Shown piece by piece: positions 41,010 through 53,072 of a stretch of 64,000 nucleotides of DNA (position 1 is the first letter of the stretch; every line of letters begins with the position of its first letter). A program made the translations under genes and the position numbers. The notes beneath the pieces were generated by a model that saw only the letters and a program-made list of their open reading frames with translations, ran no database searches and had not been told where the DNA came from. The stretch comes from Luminiphilus sp. (GTDB taxonomy: Bacteria > Pseudomonadota > Gammaproteobacteria > Pseudomonadales > Halieaceae): positions 22,493-86,492 of the forward strand of contig JADHNP010000002.1 in NCBI GenBank assembly GCA_016779445.1. The letters run 5' to 3'.

Positions 41010-44000
41010 ACCGCAATGCTCTCATGTAAATCCTGAAGACGACGCACCGTCATGTCTGTCTCCTGCTCCAATGCCATACAAACAGCCTCGGCCGCGGCCA
41101 ATGTGGTGGTGTAGAAAACGCGATGTTGTTCAGCGCTCGCCCTAATTGACGCCGAGTCCATAATGGCACGACGTCCTTCTGTTGTGTTAATGATCATCGC
41201 CGCTTCGTCATTCTTGATCAAATCGACAATGTGGGGCCGCCCCTCAGCTACTTTATTCACCCTTCGGACCGACAGACCCGCATCCTCCAGCGCATTGGCT
41301 GTGCCGCCGGTTGCCGCGAGAGTAAAACCACGCTTTACCAGCCGTTGCGCCACATCTATCGCAGCTGCTTTATCGGCATCGCGCACGCTTATAAGACACA
41401 AACCTGACGTCGGAGGGTCGTCTCCTGCCCCCAACTGCGCGCGAGCAAAAGCCGCTGCAAACGTGTCCCCAGTGCCCATGACCTCACCCGTAGACTTCAT
41501 CTCTGGACCCAAAATAGGATCAGTGCCCGGAAATTTGTTAAACGGTAATACCGCCTCTTTAACACTGTAATAGGGCGGGACAATCTCTCGCGTGACACCC
41601 TGACTGGCGAGACTCTGTCCAGCCATGCAACGAGCTGCCACCTTTGCGAGAGAAACACCCACAGCCTTGGAAACAAATGGCACGGTTCTCGAAGCACGTG
41701 GATTCACCTCGATGACAAAAATCTCTCCGTCTTGCCACGCAAGTTGTACATTCATGAGCCCACATACACCTAACTCTATAGCCATTTTTCTGACAACTTC
41801 TCGCATGGCTTCCTGAACATCAGAAGGCAAACTGTAGGGCGGCAAGGAGCAGGCAGAGTCACCCGAGTGGACGCCAGCCTGTTCAATATGTTGCATGATT
41901 GCACCGATGACCACTTGCTCACCGTCGCTCACAGCATCGATGTCTACCTCGATAGCTGCACTAAGAAAACGATCCAGCAGCACAGGAGAGTCCTCCGATA
42001 CTTTAACGGCATCGTTCATATAACGCAGGAGATCCTCTTTACGGTAAACGATCTCCATAGCGCGGCCACCCAGCACATAAGATGGTCTGACTACTAACGG
42101 ATAGCCGATCTCGTCCGCTGCCGTCACAGCCTGCTCAACACTCCGCACAGTGGTATTTGCCGGCTGACGAAGAGCAAGGCTTTGAATCATTTTCTGGAAC
42201 CGCTCACGATCCTCGGCACGATCAATCTGATCAGGTGTGGTACCAACGATCGGCACGCCCGCGGCCTCTAGTGCACGCGCCAACTTAAGTGGCGTCTGCC
42301 CACCAAATTGCACAATTACGCCAGTGGGTTGCTCCAATGCAACAATCTCCAAAACGTCCTCGAGCGTCACCGGTTCAAAGTAGAGTCGGTCGGACGTGTC
42401 ATAGTCAGTGGATACCGTCTCCGGGTTGCAGTTGACCATGATGGTCTCATAGCCATCCTCGCGCATGGCGAGCACCGCATGCACACAGCAATAGTCAAAC
42501 TCGATGCCTTGACCGATCCGATTAGGCCCGCCGCCCAGAACCAGAATTTTTTTGCGGTCGCTGGGTGACGCCTCACACTCCTCCTCGTAGGTGGAGTACA
42601 TGTAGGCCGTGGATGAAGCGAATTCAGCTGCACAGGTATCCACGCGTTTGTATACGGGCCGAATACCCAGGGACCACCGCCGTTCGCGAATGTCACCTTC
42701 GGACACCGCTAGCAACTCCGAGATGCGTCGATCAGAAAACCCGCGGCGTTTGAGGCCCCACATCAATGCGTGATCGAGGTGTTCCAGCTTCATGCCGTGC
42801 AGTCGCGACTCCCACTGGATGATGTCGGCAATCTGCACCAAAAACCATGGGTCAATTCCCGAGTATCCATAGATCTCTTCGAGTTCAAAGCCTGCTCTGA
42901 CGGCATCAGCGACGTACCAAATACGATCAGCACCCGGGTTAGTCAATCGATCCACCAATTCCGATCGACTGTCCTCATCTGTCACCAGCATCTGGGGCTC
43001 GAACCCGGCTGAACCAACTTCGAGTCCACGCAACGCTTTTTGCAACGACTCCTGAAAGGTCCGGCCAATCGCCATGACCTCCCCCACAGACTTCATCTGC
43101 GTAGTGAGGCGCGGATCCGCTGTCGCAAATTTCTCGAAGGCAAAGCGCGGGATTTTTGTCACCACGTAGTCAAGCGTGGGTTCAAAAGACGCTGGCGTCA
43201 CGCCACCAGTAATGTCGTTCTCCAATTCATCGAGTGTGTACCCTACCGCCAATTTGGCCGCCACTTTCGCAATCGGAAAGCCGGTTGCCTTAGACGCCAA
43301 TGCGGAGGATCGAGAAACACGGGGGTTCATCTCGATGACGACCAAACGACCGGTATCCGGGCACTGCCCAAACTGGACGTTGGAACCGCCGGTCTCAACA
43401 CCTATCTCGCGCAACACCGCGAGAGAGGCATCGCGCATGATTTGGTATTCCTTGTCTGTGAGGGTTTGTGCAGGCGCAACCGTAATGGAGTCACCCGTGT
43501 GAACACCCATTGCGTCGAAATTCTCAATCGAGCATACGATGATGCAGTTGTCATTTTTATCACGAACAACCTCCATCTCGTACTCTTTCCAGCCAATCAA
43601 TGACTCGTCAATCAGCAGCTCGCTGGTCGGCGATAATTCAAGCCCTCGTAAGCAAATGTCTTCGAATTCGTCGCGGTTGTAGGCAATCCCTCCGCCTGAT
43701 CCCCCCATCGTAAAAGAGGGACGGATAATGCAAGGGAAGCCAATCTCCTCGTGCACCCCCCAAGCCTCTTCCATACTGTGCGCCAATCCCGCACGAGGCG
43801 TCTCGAGACCAATACGCCGCATAGCGATATCGAATTTCTCACGATCTTCCGCTTTATCAATCGCCTCTTTGGTTGCACCGATCATTTCGACGTTAAAGCG
43901 CTCCAGCACGCCCTCCGCAGCGAGTTTTAGTGCGCAATTGAGGGCCGTTTGCCCCCCCATAGTTGGCAAAATCGCATCCGGACGCTCGCGCTCTATGATG

Positions 44001-44227
44001 CGCGAAACCGTCTGCCATTCGACGGGTTCTATATAAGTTGCATCAGCCATGGCAGGATCGGTCATGATGGTGGCGGGGTTGGAATTAACCAAAACAACCC
44101 GGTACCCCTCTTCCCTGAGCGCTTTGCAAGCTTGCGCCCCGGAATAGTCGAACTCGCAGGCTTGTCCGATCACAATCGGCCCGGCGCCGATGATCAAGAT
44201 ACTCTCAATGTCTGAGCGTCGTGGCAT
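41006..44227 (-). CDS. carB: Carbamoyl-phosphate synthase large subunit
   Basis: [49 protein letters not shown]; 1073 aa. Confidence 0.98.
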   Translation of the reverse strand: MPRRSDIESILIIGAGPIVIGQACEFDYSGAQACKALREEGYRVVLVNSNPATIMTDPAMADATYIEPVEWQTVSRIIERERPDAILPTMGGQTALNCALKLAAEGVLERFNVEMIGATKEAIDKAEDREKFDIAMRRIGLETPRAGLAHSMEEAWGVHEEIGFPCIIRPSFTMGGSGGGIAYNRDEFEDICLRGLELSPTSELLIDESLIGWKEYEMEVVRDKNDNCIIVCSIENFDAMGVHTGDSITVAPAQTLTDKEYQIMRDASLAVLREIGVETGGSNVQFGQCPDTGRLVVIEMNPRVSRSSALASKATGFPIAKVAAKLAVGYTLDELENDITGGVTPASFEPTLDYVVTKIPRFAFEKFATADPRLTTQMKSVGEVMAIGRTFQESLQKALRGLEVGSAGFEPQMLVTDEDSRSELVDRLTNPGADRIWYVADAVRAGFELEEIYGYSGIDPWFLVQIADIIQWESRLHGMKLEHLDHALMWGLKRRGFSDRRISELLAVSEGDIRERRWSLGIRPVYKRVDTCAAEFASSTAYMYSTYEEECEASPSDRKKILVLGGGPNRIGQGIEFDYCCVHAVLAMREDGYETIMVNCNPETVSTDYDTSDRLYFEPVTLEDVLEIVALEQPTGVIVQFGGQTPLKLARALEAAGVPIVGTTPDQIDRAEDRERFQKMIQSLALRQPANTTVRSVEQAVTAADEIGYPLVVRPSYVLGGRAMEIVYRKEDLLRYMNDAVKVSEDSPVLLDRFLSAAIEVDIDAVSDGEQVVIGAIMQHIEQAGVHSGDSACSLPPYSLPSDVQEAMREVVRKMAIELGVCGLMNVQLAWQDGEIFVIEVNPRASRTVPFVSKAVGVSLAKVAARCMAGQSLASQGVTREIVPPYYSVKEAVLPFNKFPGTDPILGPEMKSTGEVMGTGDTFAAAFARAQLGAGDDPPTSGLCLISVRDADKAAAIDVAQRLVKRGFTLAATGGTANALEDAGLSVRRVNKVAEGRPHIVDLIKNDEAAMIINTTEGRRAIMDSASIRASAEQHRVFYTTTLAAAEAVCMALEQETDMTVRRLQDLHESIAV

Positions 44228-44247
44228 GGTTTAGCTCACCTTTTCCA

Positions 44248-45429
44248 TTACGAAGCACGCTCCATGGCCTTGATGAAGGGGTCAAACAGTGAGGCCGCGT
44301 CATGCGGACCCGGGCTGGCTTCTGGGTGCCCCTGAAAACTGTAGGCCGGGACATCTATGCGAGCAATACCTTGTAGCGTGCCATCGAACAGCGAGCGATG
44401 TGTCACCTCCAAGGTGTCGGGCAGCCCTTCCTCAGAGACGGTGAACCCATGATTCTGGCTCGTCACCATCACGGTGCCGGCCATCATATTCTGCACCGGG
44501 TGATTCGCACCATGGTGCCCAAACTTCATCTTCTCAGTCTTGGCTCCGCTGGCTAAAGCAAGAATCTGGTGGCCAAGGCAGATACCAAACAAAGGGATCC
44601 CCTTGGCCATGGCTGCACAGGCCAGATCAATAGCGTAATCGCAGGGTTCTGGGTCACCAGGCCCATTTGAGAGGAAAATACCGTCGGGCTCATGCGCGAG
44701 CACCTCGGTGAGAGTGAACTGGGCAGGCACGACGGTAACGCGACACCCAAGATCCACCAGTATGCGCAAAATATTGCGCTTAACACCGAAATCCAGTGCC
44801 ACAACGTGGAACCGCGAGGCAGATCGAGACTCCCGATCGCCTGCCGCCGACCCCAAACGCCACGTTCCCTCACCCCACTCGTAGGGTGTTTGTGTCGTCA
44901 CCTCTCTTGCGAGATCCAGACCCTTGAGTCCACTGAACGCGCGTGCCTGTCCCAGGGCACTCGCCTCATCCAGCTCAGGTCCAGCCATGATGCAACCATT
45001 CTGCGCACCTTTATCGCGTAGTATGCGCGTCAACCTTCTGGTATCGATATCAGAAATAGCCACAACGCTCTCTGCGGTAAGGTAATCACCTAGGCTCCGC
45101 TCTGATCTAAAACTGGACGCAATCAGTGGCAGATCCCTGATGATAAGGCCAGCTGCCTGAATGGCATCCGACTCTTCATCCGCAGCATTGACGCCCGTGT
45201 TACCGATATGGGGGTAGGTCAACGTCACTATTTGTCGGCAATAGGAGGGGTCTGTCAGGATTTCCTGATACCCCGTCATAGCAGTATTAAAGACCACCTC
45301 GCCCACTGTGCTTCCCACAGCGCCAATAGATCGGCCGCGAAACGTCGCGCCATCTTCCAAAACGAGGACAGCGGAATGAGACAAAGAGACCTCCCAGTCG
45401 TTATCGCCAGAGGGTTGAAACAGGTGCAC
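44248..45429 (-). CDS. carA: Carbamoyl-phosphate synthase small subunit
   Basis: [47 protein letters not shown]; true start probably downstream of 45429. Confidence 0.96.
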   Translation of the reverse strand: MHLFQPSGDNDWEVSLSHSAVLVLEDGATFRGRSIGAVGSTVGEVVFNTAMTGYQEILTDPSYCRQIVTLTYPHIGNTGVNAADEESDAIQAAGLIIRDLPLIASSFRSERSLGDYLTAESVVAISDIDTRRLTRILRDKGAQNGCIMAGPELDEASALGQARAFSGLKGLDLAREVTTQTPYEWGEGTWRLGSAAGDRESRSASRFHVVALDFGVKRNILRILVDLGCRVTVVPAQFTLTEVLAHEPDGIFLSNGPGDPEPCDYAIDLACAAMAKGIPLFGICLGHQILALASGAKTEKMKFGHHGANHPVQNMMAGTVMVTSQNHGFTVSEEGLPDTLEVTHRSLFDGTLQGIARIDVPAYSFQGHPEASPGPHDAASLFDPFIKAMERAS

Positions 45430-45620
45430 GGCAAGGCCGGGCTAGGTTCACCCTGTGGTCGCAAATCGCAAACGTAGACGCGTGATGGAGCTGACAATAA
45501 CCCCGCGCGGGCTGGTTCTGCAGTCTACGGTAAAGCGTTTTCCCTGTCTAATATTTAGGTTGCGCCACCCGCTACGGGATGTCGGTTACACTGCGCGCCC
45601 CGCTCAAAAGGAGAAACATC

Positions 45621-46445
45621 ATGTCCAGGGTCGATCATTACTTTTTTGGGAAAAAAGCCGCGATATCGGGAGCGGGAGACGGCATCGGAAGAGCGCTGGC
45701 AGAGCGGCTGAATCGAGCGGGATGCCATGTCTGGTTGTGTGATGTGAACGAAGCCAAATTGGCAGAGACCGTAAATTTATTGGATCGCGAACGTGCGGGC
45801 GTGATCACGCGGGTTGTGGACTGTGGTCATCGCGATGAACTGTTTGCCTGGGCACAATCCGTGGCAGAGGACACCCCAGAAGTTGACGCACTTTTCAACA
45901 ATGCCGGTGTCGGTTATGGCGCGCGGTTTGAAGACTCCACCGAAGACAATTTCAAATGGCTAATCGATATTAATTTTTGGGGAGTCGTGCACGCCACGCG
46001 GGCATTCCTGCCACTGCTGCGGGCATCACAGCACGCACATCTGGTCAATATCTCCTCGATTTTCGGCATGGTCGGCATTCCTACCCAAAGTGCTTATAAC
46101 GCCGCTAAGTTTGCTGTGCGCGGTTTTAGCGAAGCGTTACAAGCGGAATATCTCGACGGTAGCCTGCACGTCAGTTGCGTTCATCCAGGCGGCATTCAAA
46201 CTAACATCGCGCGCGCGGCCCGAGTAAATGGCAACTCGCAACCTGACAGCCCTGAAGAGCGCGACGCACAATTTCGGCGATTAGCCCGCACATCGCCTGA
46301 GCGCGCAGCTGAAATCATCCTCACCGGTACAGCTCGCGCCAAGCGGCGGATTATGGTTGGGTGGGATGCTTGGCTGATCTTGCAACTTACCAAGATTCTG
46401 CCGACGCAATACCACTGGATCACCGCGCGCGCAGCGAATGACTGA
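45621..46445 (+). CDS. SDR family NAD(P)-dependent oxidoreductase
   Basis: GKKAAISGAGDGIGRALAERL, YNAAK active-site motif. Confidence 0.9.
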   Translation: MSRVDHYFFGKKAAISGAGDGIGRALAERLNRAGCHVWLCDVNEAKLAETVNLLDRERAGVITRVVDCGHRDELFAWAQSVAEDTPEVDALFNNAGVGYGARFEDSTEDNFKWLIDINFWGVVHATRAFLPLLRASQHAHLVNISSIFGMVGIPTQSAYNAAKFAVRGFSEALQAEYLDGSLHVSCVHPGGIQTNIARAARVNGNSQPDSPEERDAQFRRLARTSPERAAEIILTGTARAKRRIMVGWDAWLILQLTKILPTQYHWITARAAND

Positions 46446-47673
46446 ACACTCCAAAAATATGACTCCTTCGCTTGTCGGAACCGATCGGCTGACCCGCGAA
46501 CCTTTCTTACTATTGTTTATCGGATTATTTGCAACAGCAGTGGGTCAAGCTTTTGTGTTTGCCATTCTGCCGCCTCTAGGGCGCTCGGTGGGGCTAGATG
46601 AACTCCGCATCACCGCCATTATCTCTACATCTGGACTGGTCTTTACGCTCGTCGCGCCCTTCTGGGGCCGGTTTTCTGATCATATAGGACGAAAGCCGAT
46701 CATTATAATCGGGCTGTTGGGTTACTCCTTTGGGTCCTTGGTTTTTGCCATTTTGTTCAATGCAGCAGCCGAAGGCTGGATTAGCGGCTTAACGCTCTTT
46801 ATTACTGCGCTGGTCATTCGCTCACTACAATCGGCAACAATGTCCGCAACCCACCCCGGCTGCACAGCCTATGCCGCGGACCACACATCCCCACAATTTC
46901 GTGTCAAGACGCTTGCTCGACTCTCAAGTGCCAACAGTATTGGCTTGATCATGGGACCGGTGCTCGCGGGAGCTGTCGCCGGCTGGGGTTTATTAGCGCC
47001 CTTGGTCGTGGCATCTTTTCTCTCAGGACTGGCGGCCTTGATCATTGCCCTGAAACTGTCGCCAGGAGCAGCGCCCCGCGCGGTGAAGACCCCACGACGC
47101 CGCATGGGTTACTTTGACGTAAGAGTCAGAATGTATCTCATTTCAGCGATCGGCGCTTTTAGTGGCTTCGCTATGATTCAGCAAACACTTGCCTTCCGTC
47201 TGCAAGATACCCTCAATTTGTCGGGCATTGAAACCGCTCAGCATACTGGCTGGGCCATGATGGCGTCGGCCGCTAGTACGCTGCTCATGCAGTTCACCGT
47301 GGCGCAACGTTACACAGGCTCCCCCATTCATCTCGTCAGGAGCGGGGCGGCTTTGCTGTTTTGCGGCGCCGTTCTGATCAGCGCTCTGGAAAGCTGGCAA
47401 GCTGTCATGAGCAGCATGGCGCTGATCGGGGCTGGGCTGGGCTTGCTAATGCCCGCAGTGGCAGCGGGCGCCTCGGTCGCGGTTGGTCCAGAGGAACAGG
47501 GAGCTGTGGCCGGACTAGTGAGTGCATGTCCGGCGGCAGGATTTGTCGTGGGCCCCATCAGTGGCGGCTTTCTCTATCAGCACAGCCCTACCGCGGCCGC
47601 ATGGACCGCAGCCACGCTGTTACTCGTGGTATTTATTGCGACGTTGATACGAGACACCAATACGACTACTTGA
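46438..47673 (+). CDS. MFS transporter
   Basis: 12-TM pattern; GRFSDHIGRKPIIIIG loop motif. Confidence 0.9.
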   Translation: MTEHSKNMTPSLVGTDRLTREPFLLLFIGLFATAVGQAFVFAILPPLGRSVGLDELRITAIISTSGLVFTLVAPFWGRFSDHIGRKPIIIIGLLGYSFGSLVFAILFNAAAEGWISGLTLFITALVIRSLQSATMSATHPGCTAYAADHTSPQFRVKTLARLSSANSIGLIMGPVLAGAVAGWGLLAPLVVASFLSGLAALIIALKLSPGAAPRAVKTPRRRMGYFDVRVRMYLISAIGAFSGFAMIQQTLAFRLQDTLNLSGIETAQHTGWAMMASAASTLLMQFTVAQRYTGSPIHLVRSGAALLFCGAVLISALESWQAVMSSMALIGAGLGLLMPAVAAGASVAVGPEEQGAVAGLVSACPAAGFVVGPISGGFLYQHSPTAAAWTAATLLLVVFIATLIRDTNTTT

Positions 47674-47694
47674 ATCCAAAATATCGGTCAATTT

Positions 47695-48153
47695 TCACCC
47701 TGGCGTGAAATGTTTCGCTATCGCCTCTCTGATAGAGCAGGGAATCGCTGCAGAGCGACCTGTGGCGCGGTCAACAAATGCATGCGTGAAAGTCCCGGTC
47801 ACACAGCTGTGCGCTGCTTGCGAGGCAAAGACGCCAACCTCCCACGTGACAGACCTGTCCCCCAACCTGAGAATCTTGAGCCCGAGTGACAGGGTCGCTG
47901 GGTAACTCACAGGACTAAAATAATTTGCGCTGGAGGACACGACGTATCCGACCACATCGTCCGTGGTGGGCGCCAGACCACCCTCCTCGATCAAAAACCG
48001 ATTCACCGCGGAGTCGAAGTAGGCGTAATAAGCGACATTGTTGATGTGTCCGTATATGTCATTATCCGCCCAGCGGGACTCGAGATTATAAAAAACTGCG
48101 TAACCACCTCGATCCGAAGGGCTAGGTCGAGCGCTCACGAGGTTCCAGCCCAA
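47695..48153 (-). CDS. Acyl-CoA thioesterase (4HBT hot-dog family)
   Basis: RWADNDIYGHINNVAYYAYFDSAVNRFL; start may be internal. Confidence 0.85.
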   Translation of the reverse strand: MGWNLVSARPSPSDRGGYAVFYNLESRWADNDIYGHINNVAYYAYFDSAVNRFLIEEGGLAPTTDDVVGYVVSSSANYFSPVSYPATLSLGLKILRLGDRSVTWEVGVFASQAAHSCVTGTFTHAFVDRATGRSAAIPCSIREAIAKHFTPG

Positions 48154-49286
48154 GCTGCCCGGTAAAGCGCCAGCGCGGCGGCCTCATCCACTTCGACCGG
48201 ATTATTGATAAGCAGTCGTTGCTGCTGCATGGCATCGGCCGCAAGCATGGGTAGGTCTTTGGCCGGTACGTTAGCTGCCTCAAGAGTCCCGGGCAGATCG
48301 GCATCGTCAATCAACTGTTCAAACCATTCCACGAAGCCAGGCAAACCCTCAGTGAGTGGTTTTGGCAACAATGTGGCCAACTCCAGATACTGCACCTCTG
48401 ATGCAACTGCATTGAAACGCAATACCGAGGGAAGCATAAGCGCATTACTTAACCCGTGGGGCATATGGTAGTGCCCGCCGAGCGGGTAAGCCAAAGCATG
48501 CACAGCTGCAACCGGAGCGTTCGCAAAGGCTTGCCCTGCCAAAGTGGCCCCAAGCAGCATCGCCTCTCGAGCTTGCAGATCGGTCGGATGTGATAATACC
48601 CGTCGCTGATTGCCAGCCAACAGCTTGAGTGCTTGGCGAGACAGCATGTCGGAAATCGGATTTTTTTTGATTTTGGATGTATAAGCTTCGATAGCGTGAA
48701 CCATCGCATCGATTCCCGTCATCGCTGTAACGTGGGGGGGTAATCCGACCGTTAGCTCGGCATCGAGAATGGCCACATCGGGTAGCAAGGCTGTGGCGCT
48801 GATTCCTGCCTTGGTAGTCTCTCCGGTCGTAATCACCGCAACAGGTGTCACCTCTGAGCCGGTGCCGGCGGTAGTGGGAATGAGCACCAGCGGTAGGCGC
48901 CCACCCGTCACTTTATCCACCCCATACAGCTCAGGGAGCACCTGAGTACCATTCGCCAATACCGCTATGGCCTTGGCAACATCCATAGAGCTGCCACCGC
49001 CCAAACCAATGACGCCATCGCACTGCTCAGCCTGAAGCTGCTCCAGCGCCGCCAACACGACCGATTCCGACGGATCAGCCGTGACCTCGGTATACACACT
49101 CACCGATTCGCAGATCGCCCGGGTGCTTTCCTGCAAAGGGCCCACCAAGCCCGTGGCCATCAAACCCGGGTCGGTGACGATCAGTGGCCTTTTTATAGCC
49201 AGCTCTGCGCACACAGCACCGATCTTTCGAGAAATACCGGGGCCAACCCGCAAAGAGGTGACGGTATTGAAGCGGTACTCAGACAT
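48135..49286 (-). CDS. Iron-containing alcohol dehydrogenase
   Basis: GLGGGSSMDVAKAIAVLA, IPTTAGTGSEVTPVAVIT, HALAYPLGGHYHMPHGLSNA. Confidence 0.92.
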   Translation of the reverse strand: MSEYRFNTVTSLRVGPGISRKIGAVCAELAIKRPLIVTDPGLMATGLVGPLQESTRAICESVSVYTEVTADPSESVVLAALEQLQAEQCDGVIGLGGGSSMDVAKAIAVLANGTQVLPELYGVDKVTGGRLPLVLIPTTAGTGSEVTPVAVITTGETTKAGISATALLPDVAILDAELTVGLPPHVTAMTGIDAMVHAIEAYTSKIKKNPISDMLSRQALKLLAGNQRRVLSHPTDLQAREAMLLGATLAGQAFANAPVAAVHALAYPLGGHYHMPHGLSNALMLPSVLRFNAVASEVQYLELATLLPKPLTEGLPGFVEWFEQLIDDADLPGTLEAANVPAKDLPMLAADAMQQQRLLINNPVEVDEAAALALYRAAWAGTS

Positions 49287-49287
49287 A

Positions 49288-50265
49288 TTAAAAAGTCAGG
49301 ATGACCTTGCCCTTGGCACGACGCTCCATCATAGCGGCATAGGCTGCTTCGTATTCCTCGACTGGGAACAAATCAGTAATAACCGGCTTTAACTTGCCTT
49401 CTTCAAACCACTGCCATACGGTCTTGATATTGGCTTGGTGTAACTCTGGTTCTTCCATGGTGAAGCGACCCCAGAACACACCCACCAGCGCACACCCCTT
49501 TAGCAAGGTGAGATTCAAAGGAATACTCGGGATCGGGCCAGAAGCGAAACCGATCACCAGATACCGGCCATTCCAACCCATGGAACGAACAGCCGGCTCA
49601 CTGAAGTCGCCCCCTACAGGGTCATACACAACGTCTACGCCACGCCCGCCCGTCAGTTCCTTGACACGATCCTTGAGGGAATCTGTGCTGTAATTAATCG
49701 TGTGGTCTGCCCCCAGTTGCGTGCATAGATCCAGCTTTTCATCAGTACTTGCCGCCGCGATGACGGTGGCACCAAGGGCTTTGCCCAGTTCGACCGCAGT
49801 GCTCCCGACCCCGCCAGCGGCACCAAGCACCAGCAGTGTTTCGCCGGGTTGGATATTCGCCCGCTGAACCAGTGCATGATAAGAGGTTAGGTAGGTAATC
49901 GAGACGCCCGCCGCCGCCTCGAAAGACAGCGCGACTGGCTTCGGTAGCACAGCCATCTCGTGCGCGACAACCTCTCCGCAGAAACCACCTGAGCCGCCAC
50001 TGTGAATCACCTCATCACCGACTTTCCAGCGTGTGACCGCCGAGCCGACCTCTTCGATCACACCCGCGCACTCTCCACCCGGGATGAATGGTAAGTCAGG
50101 CTGGAGCTGATACTTGCCCTGGATGATCAGTACATCAGGAAAATTCAGACCCGCCGCCTTGATGTGAATCCTGACGTCGTTGTCACCCGTTTCGGGCGCA
50201 GGCCAATCGGCCACCAGATCGAGACGATCCGGCAGACCATGCTCACGACAAACCAGTGCCTTCAT
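49288..50265 (-). CDS. NADPH:quinone oxidoreductase family (MDR) protein
   Basis: MKALVCREHGLPDRLDLV, LLVLGAAGGVGSTAVELGKALGATVIAAAST. Confidence 0.9.
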   Translation of the reverse strand: MKALVCREHGLPDRLDLVADWPAPETGDNDVRIHIKAAGLNFPDVLIIQGKYQLQPDLPFIPGGECAGVIEEVGSAVTRWKVGDEVIHSGGSGGFCGEVVAHEMAVLPKPVALSFEAAAGVSITYLTSYHALVQRANIQPGETLLVLGAAGGVGSTAVELGKALGATVIAAASTDEKLDLCTQLGADHTINYSTDSLKDRVKELTGGRGVDVVYDPVGGDFSEPAVRSMGWNGRYLVIGFASGPIPSIPLNLTLLKGCALVGVFWGRFTMEEPELHQANIKTVWQWFEEGKLKPVITDLFPVEEYEAAYAAMMERRAKGKVILTF

Positions 50266-50266
50266 A

Positions 50267-51445
50267 TCAAAAGACCTCAAATAAGCCCGCAGCGCCCATG
50301 CCGCCGCCGACACACATTGTCACGACAACATACTTCGCGCCACGTCGCTTACCTTCTATCAAGGCATGCCCCAGTAACCTAGAGCCGCTCATACCGTAAG
50401 GATGACCCACCGCAATCGCGCCACCATTAACATTGAGCTTGTCATTGTCGATACCAAGCTGGTCGCGGCAGTACATAACCTGAACCGCGAAGGCCTCATT
50501 GAGCTCCCACAGACCAATATCATCCACTGACAGTCCGTGTTGCTTCAGTAATTTTGGCACGGCGAAGACGGGACCAATACCCATCTCGTCCGGTTCACAA
50601 CCTGCAACCGCGACGCCCCGATACGCGCCCAGCGGGGTCAAACCCAGCTGTGCTGCAGTCGCCGCTTCCATGACTACTTGCGCTGAGGCGCCGTCAGACA
50701 ACTGCGAAGCGTTACCCGCGGTAATGGTGCCGCCCTCAATCACAGTCCTCAGCCCCTGAATACCCTCGAGAGTCGACGGGCGAACGCCCTCGTCGGTGCT
50801 TACCGTCGTTTCCGCAGTGGATTGCTCACCCGTCTCTTTGTTATAGACAATACGCTCGCAAGTCACGGGCACCAGCTCGTCATCAAACTTGCCAGCTTCA
50901 TAAGCTGCGGCAGTGCGCTGCTGCGATTGCAGCCCGTATTCATCCATCGCATCGCGAGTGATGCCATAGCGGGCCGCCACCGTCTCTGCGGTCTGCAGCA
51001 TGGGCATGTAAATATCTTTGTGCATGGCCAGCAACTGTTCATCAGCCGCCCGGTGGAGGTTCATATGCTCGTTCTGAACCAGTGAGATAGAGTCGACACC
51101 GCCCCCTATTACCACCTCCATGCCGTCGTGAAGGACCTGTTTGGCAGCGATCGCCACCGCCATCATTCCTGAGGAGCACTGACGATCAACCGTCATGCCT
51201 GAGACGGAGACGGGCAAGCCTGCTCTGAGCGCCGCGGTTCTGCCAATATTGCGGCCCGAACTTCCTTGGGTCAGCGCGCAACCCATGATGCAATCTTCGA
51301 TCCGCTCGGGCTCAATGCCCGCACGCGACACCGCGGCGCTAATGGCATGTCCCGCCAGCGTGGGCGATGACAGATTGTTAAAGCCACCTCGGTATGCCTT
51401 GCCGATGGGGGTGCGTGCGGTTGAAACAATTACTGCCTCTCTCAT
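50267..51445 (-). CDS. Acetyl-CoA C-acyltransferase (thiolase)
   Basis: [64 protein letters not shown]. Confidence 0.94.
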   Translation of the reverse strand: MREAVIVSTARTPIGKAYRGGFNNLSSPTLAGHAISAAVSRAGIEPERIEDCIMGCALTQGSSGRNIGRTAALRAGLPVSVSGMTVDRQCSSGMMAVAIAAKQVLHDGMEVVIGGGVDSISLVQNEHMNLHRAADEQLLAMHKDIYMPMLQTAETVAARYGITRDAMDEYGLQSQQRTAAAYEAGKFDDELVPVTCERIVYNKETGEQSTAETTVSTDEGVRPSTLEGIQGLRTVIEGGTITAGNASQLSDGASAQVVMEAATAAQLGLTPLGAYRGVAVAGCEPDEMGIGPVFAVPKLLKQHGLSVDDIGLWELNEAFAVQVMYCRDQLGIDNDKLNVNGGAIAVGHPYGMSGSRLLGHALIEGKRRGAKYVVVTMCVGGGMGAAGLFEVF

Positions 51446-51564
51446 ATCTGTGTCCTTTCTAACGATTTGAATTTGGTTTACTGCTTGTCTGGGTGAGGGA
51501 TGTTGGCCGGGCGGCACACGCAAATACTCGAAAATATACCAACCGCCAATGCAGTGTCCTGCCG

Positions 51565-52482
51565 TTAGTTGGGATCGATACCTAACCCTTCCATGGCCTG
51601 ACCCACCATTTTGATACTCTGCTCAAAGCCGGCCTGCAGGGCCCGCTCGCCGCCGTCTGAAATTTGCGCCCAATTTGCCGCAATCCCCTCTGGGGTCTGA
51701 TCCGATTTGGGCAACCACATCCCTTCGGTCTCGACAATTTTTGCCACGGCAAACGCACCCGCACCTGCCGCCAATATTGTCCGCGTGGGGGCATCCTCTG
51801 ACACGAGGAACAAAACGGCAGGGGTAACAGTATCCGGAGTCATCATTGCGAAAGCTTTCTCATCTATAAGCCCTTCCGTCATTCGAGTTCCGGCAGTCGG
51901 CGCGAGCGCGTTGATCTTGACGTTATATTTAGCGCCCTCTTGCGCCAGCGTGTTCATCATGCCGACCACGCCCATTTTGGCAGCACCATAATTAGTCTGG
52001 CCGAAGTTACCGTACAGCCCACTGGAGGATGACGTCACGACAATACGGCCATACTCCTGACCTTTCATAATTTCCCAGCAAGCCTTGGTGCAATGCATCG
52101 TGCCCATCAGGTGGACCTCAGTAACCAGCCGGAAATCTTCTACTGTGCCTTTTGAAAAACTCTTGTCGCGCAGAATCCCTGCGTTGTTGACCAGGATGTC
52201 AATGCGGCCCCAGCACGCCATGGTCTGGGCCACCATGTCTTCAACCTGAGCCAAGTCGGCGACATTCGCACCGTGCGCCATCGCTTCGCCACCCAGCGCT
52301 TCTATCTCGGCGACCACCGCCCTCGACGCTTCAGAATTAGCACCCTCTCCAGAAACAGAACCACCTAGGTCGTTAACCACAACTTTGGCTCCCCGCTTCG
52401 CCAACTCAATGGCATGGCACCGACCGAGGCCACCACCCGCTCCGGTCACAATTGCGACTTTCCCGTCGTACCGTATCGTCAT
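51565..52482 (-). CDS. SDR family protein, multifunctional-enzyme-type 3-hydroxyacyl-CoA dehydrogenase-like
   Basis: [41 protein letters not shown]. Confidence 0.9.
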   Translation of the reverse strand: MTIRYDGKVAIVTGAGGGLGRCHAIELAKRGAKVVVNDLGGSVSGEGANSEASRAVVAEIEALGGEAMAHGANVADLAQVEDMVAQTMACWGRIDILVNNAGILRDKSFSKGTVEDFRLVTEVHLMGTMHCTKACWEIMKGQEYGRIVVTSSSSGLYGNFGQTNYGAAKMGVVGMMNTLAQEGAKYNVKINALAPTAGTRMTEGLIDEKAFAMMTPDTVTPAVLFLVSEDAPTRTILAAGAGAFAVAKIVETEGMWLPKSDQTPEGIAANWAQISDGGERALQAGFEQSIKMVGQAMEGLGIDPN

Positions 52483-52500
52483 AGCGTTACTCCCGATCTA

Positions 52501-52965
52501 TTAACCAATAATGGACATGCCAAGCCATTCAGCATAAACCGCCGGTGTATCGACACCTTCAATCTCAACGGTCACAGCCTGCTTGACCAAAAAACGATTA
52601 GCATCCTTGCGGTCCACCGAAAGAATCTCGGTGTGTGCGCGAACGCGTTTGCCGGCGCGAACCGGATGCAGAAAACGGACCTTATCCAGGCCGTAGTTGA
52701 CCCCCATAACAATACCCTCAGGGTAGACGCCGTTTTCCGCGCAGAGCTTGGTCAACAGCGACAAGGTCAAGAATCCGTGTGCGATGGTGCCACCAAACGG
52801 CGTCTGTGCAGCGGCTGCCTCGTCGATATGAATAAACTGGTGGTCCTCAGTGCAATCAGCAAAAGTGTTGATCCGCTCCTGGTCAATCTCAAACCAGCCT
52901 CCCGGCGGTAATGTTGTGCCGGCTTGATTTTCCATCTCCTCAGGTTTGACCATTGTCAGCGCCAT
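52501..52965 (-). CDS. MaoC family dehydratase
   Basis: INTFADCTEDHQFIHIDEAAAAQTPFGGTIAHGFLTLSLL. Confidence 0.92.
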   Translation of the reverse strand: MALTMVKPEEMENQAGTTLPPGGWFEIDQERINTFADCTEDHQFIHIDEAAAAQTPFGGTIAHGFLTLSLLTKLCAENGVYPEGIVMGVNYGLDKVRFLHPVRAGKRVRAHTEILSVDRKDANRFLVKQAVTVEIEGVDTPAVYAEWLGMSIIG

Positions 52966-53072
52966 CGGTGTCTTCTCCCTTACTCTTCTCTATCAGTTTA
53001 TGTTGTCATGCTTTACGGCTGGCTCTATTAAACGTCCCCGCGTTACTCAACGTAGACCTCATCTCACGGGCA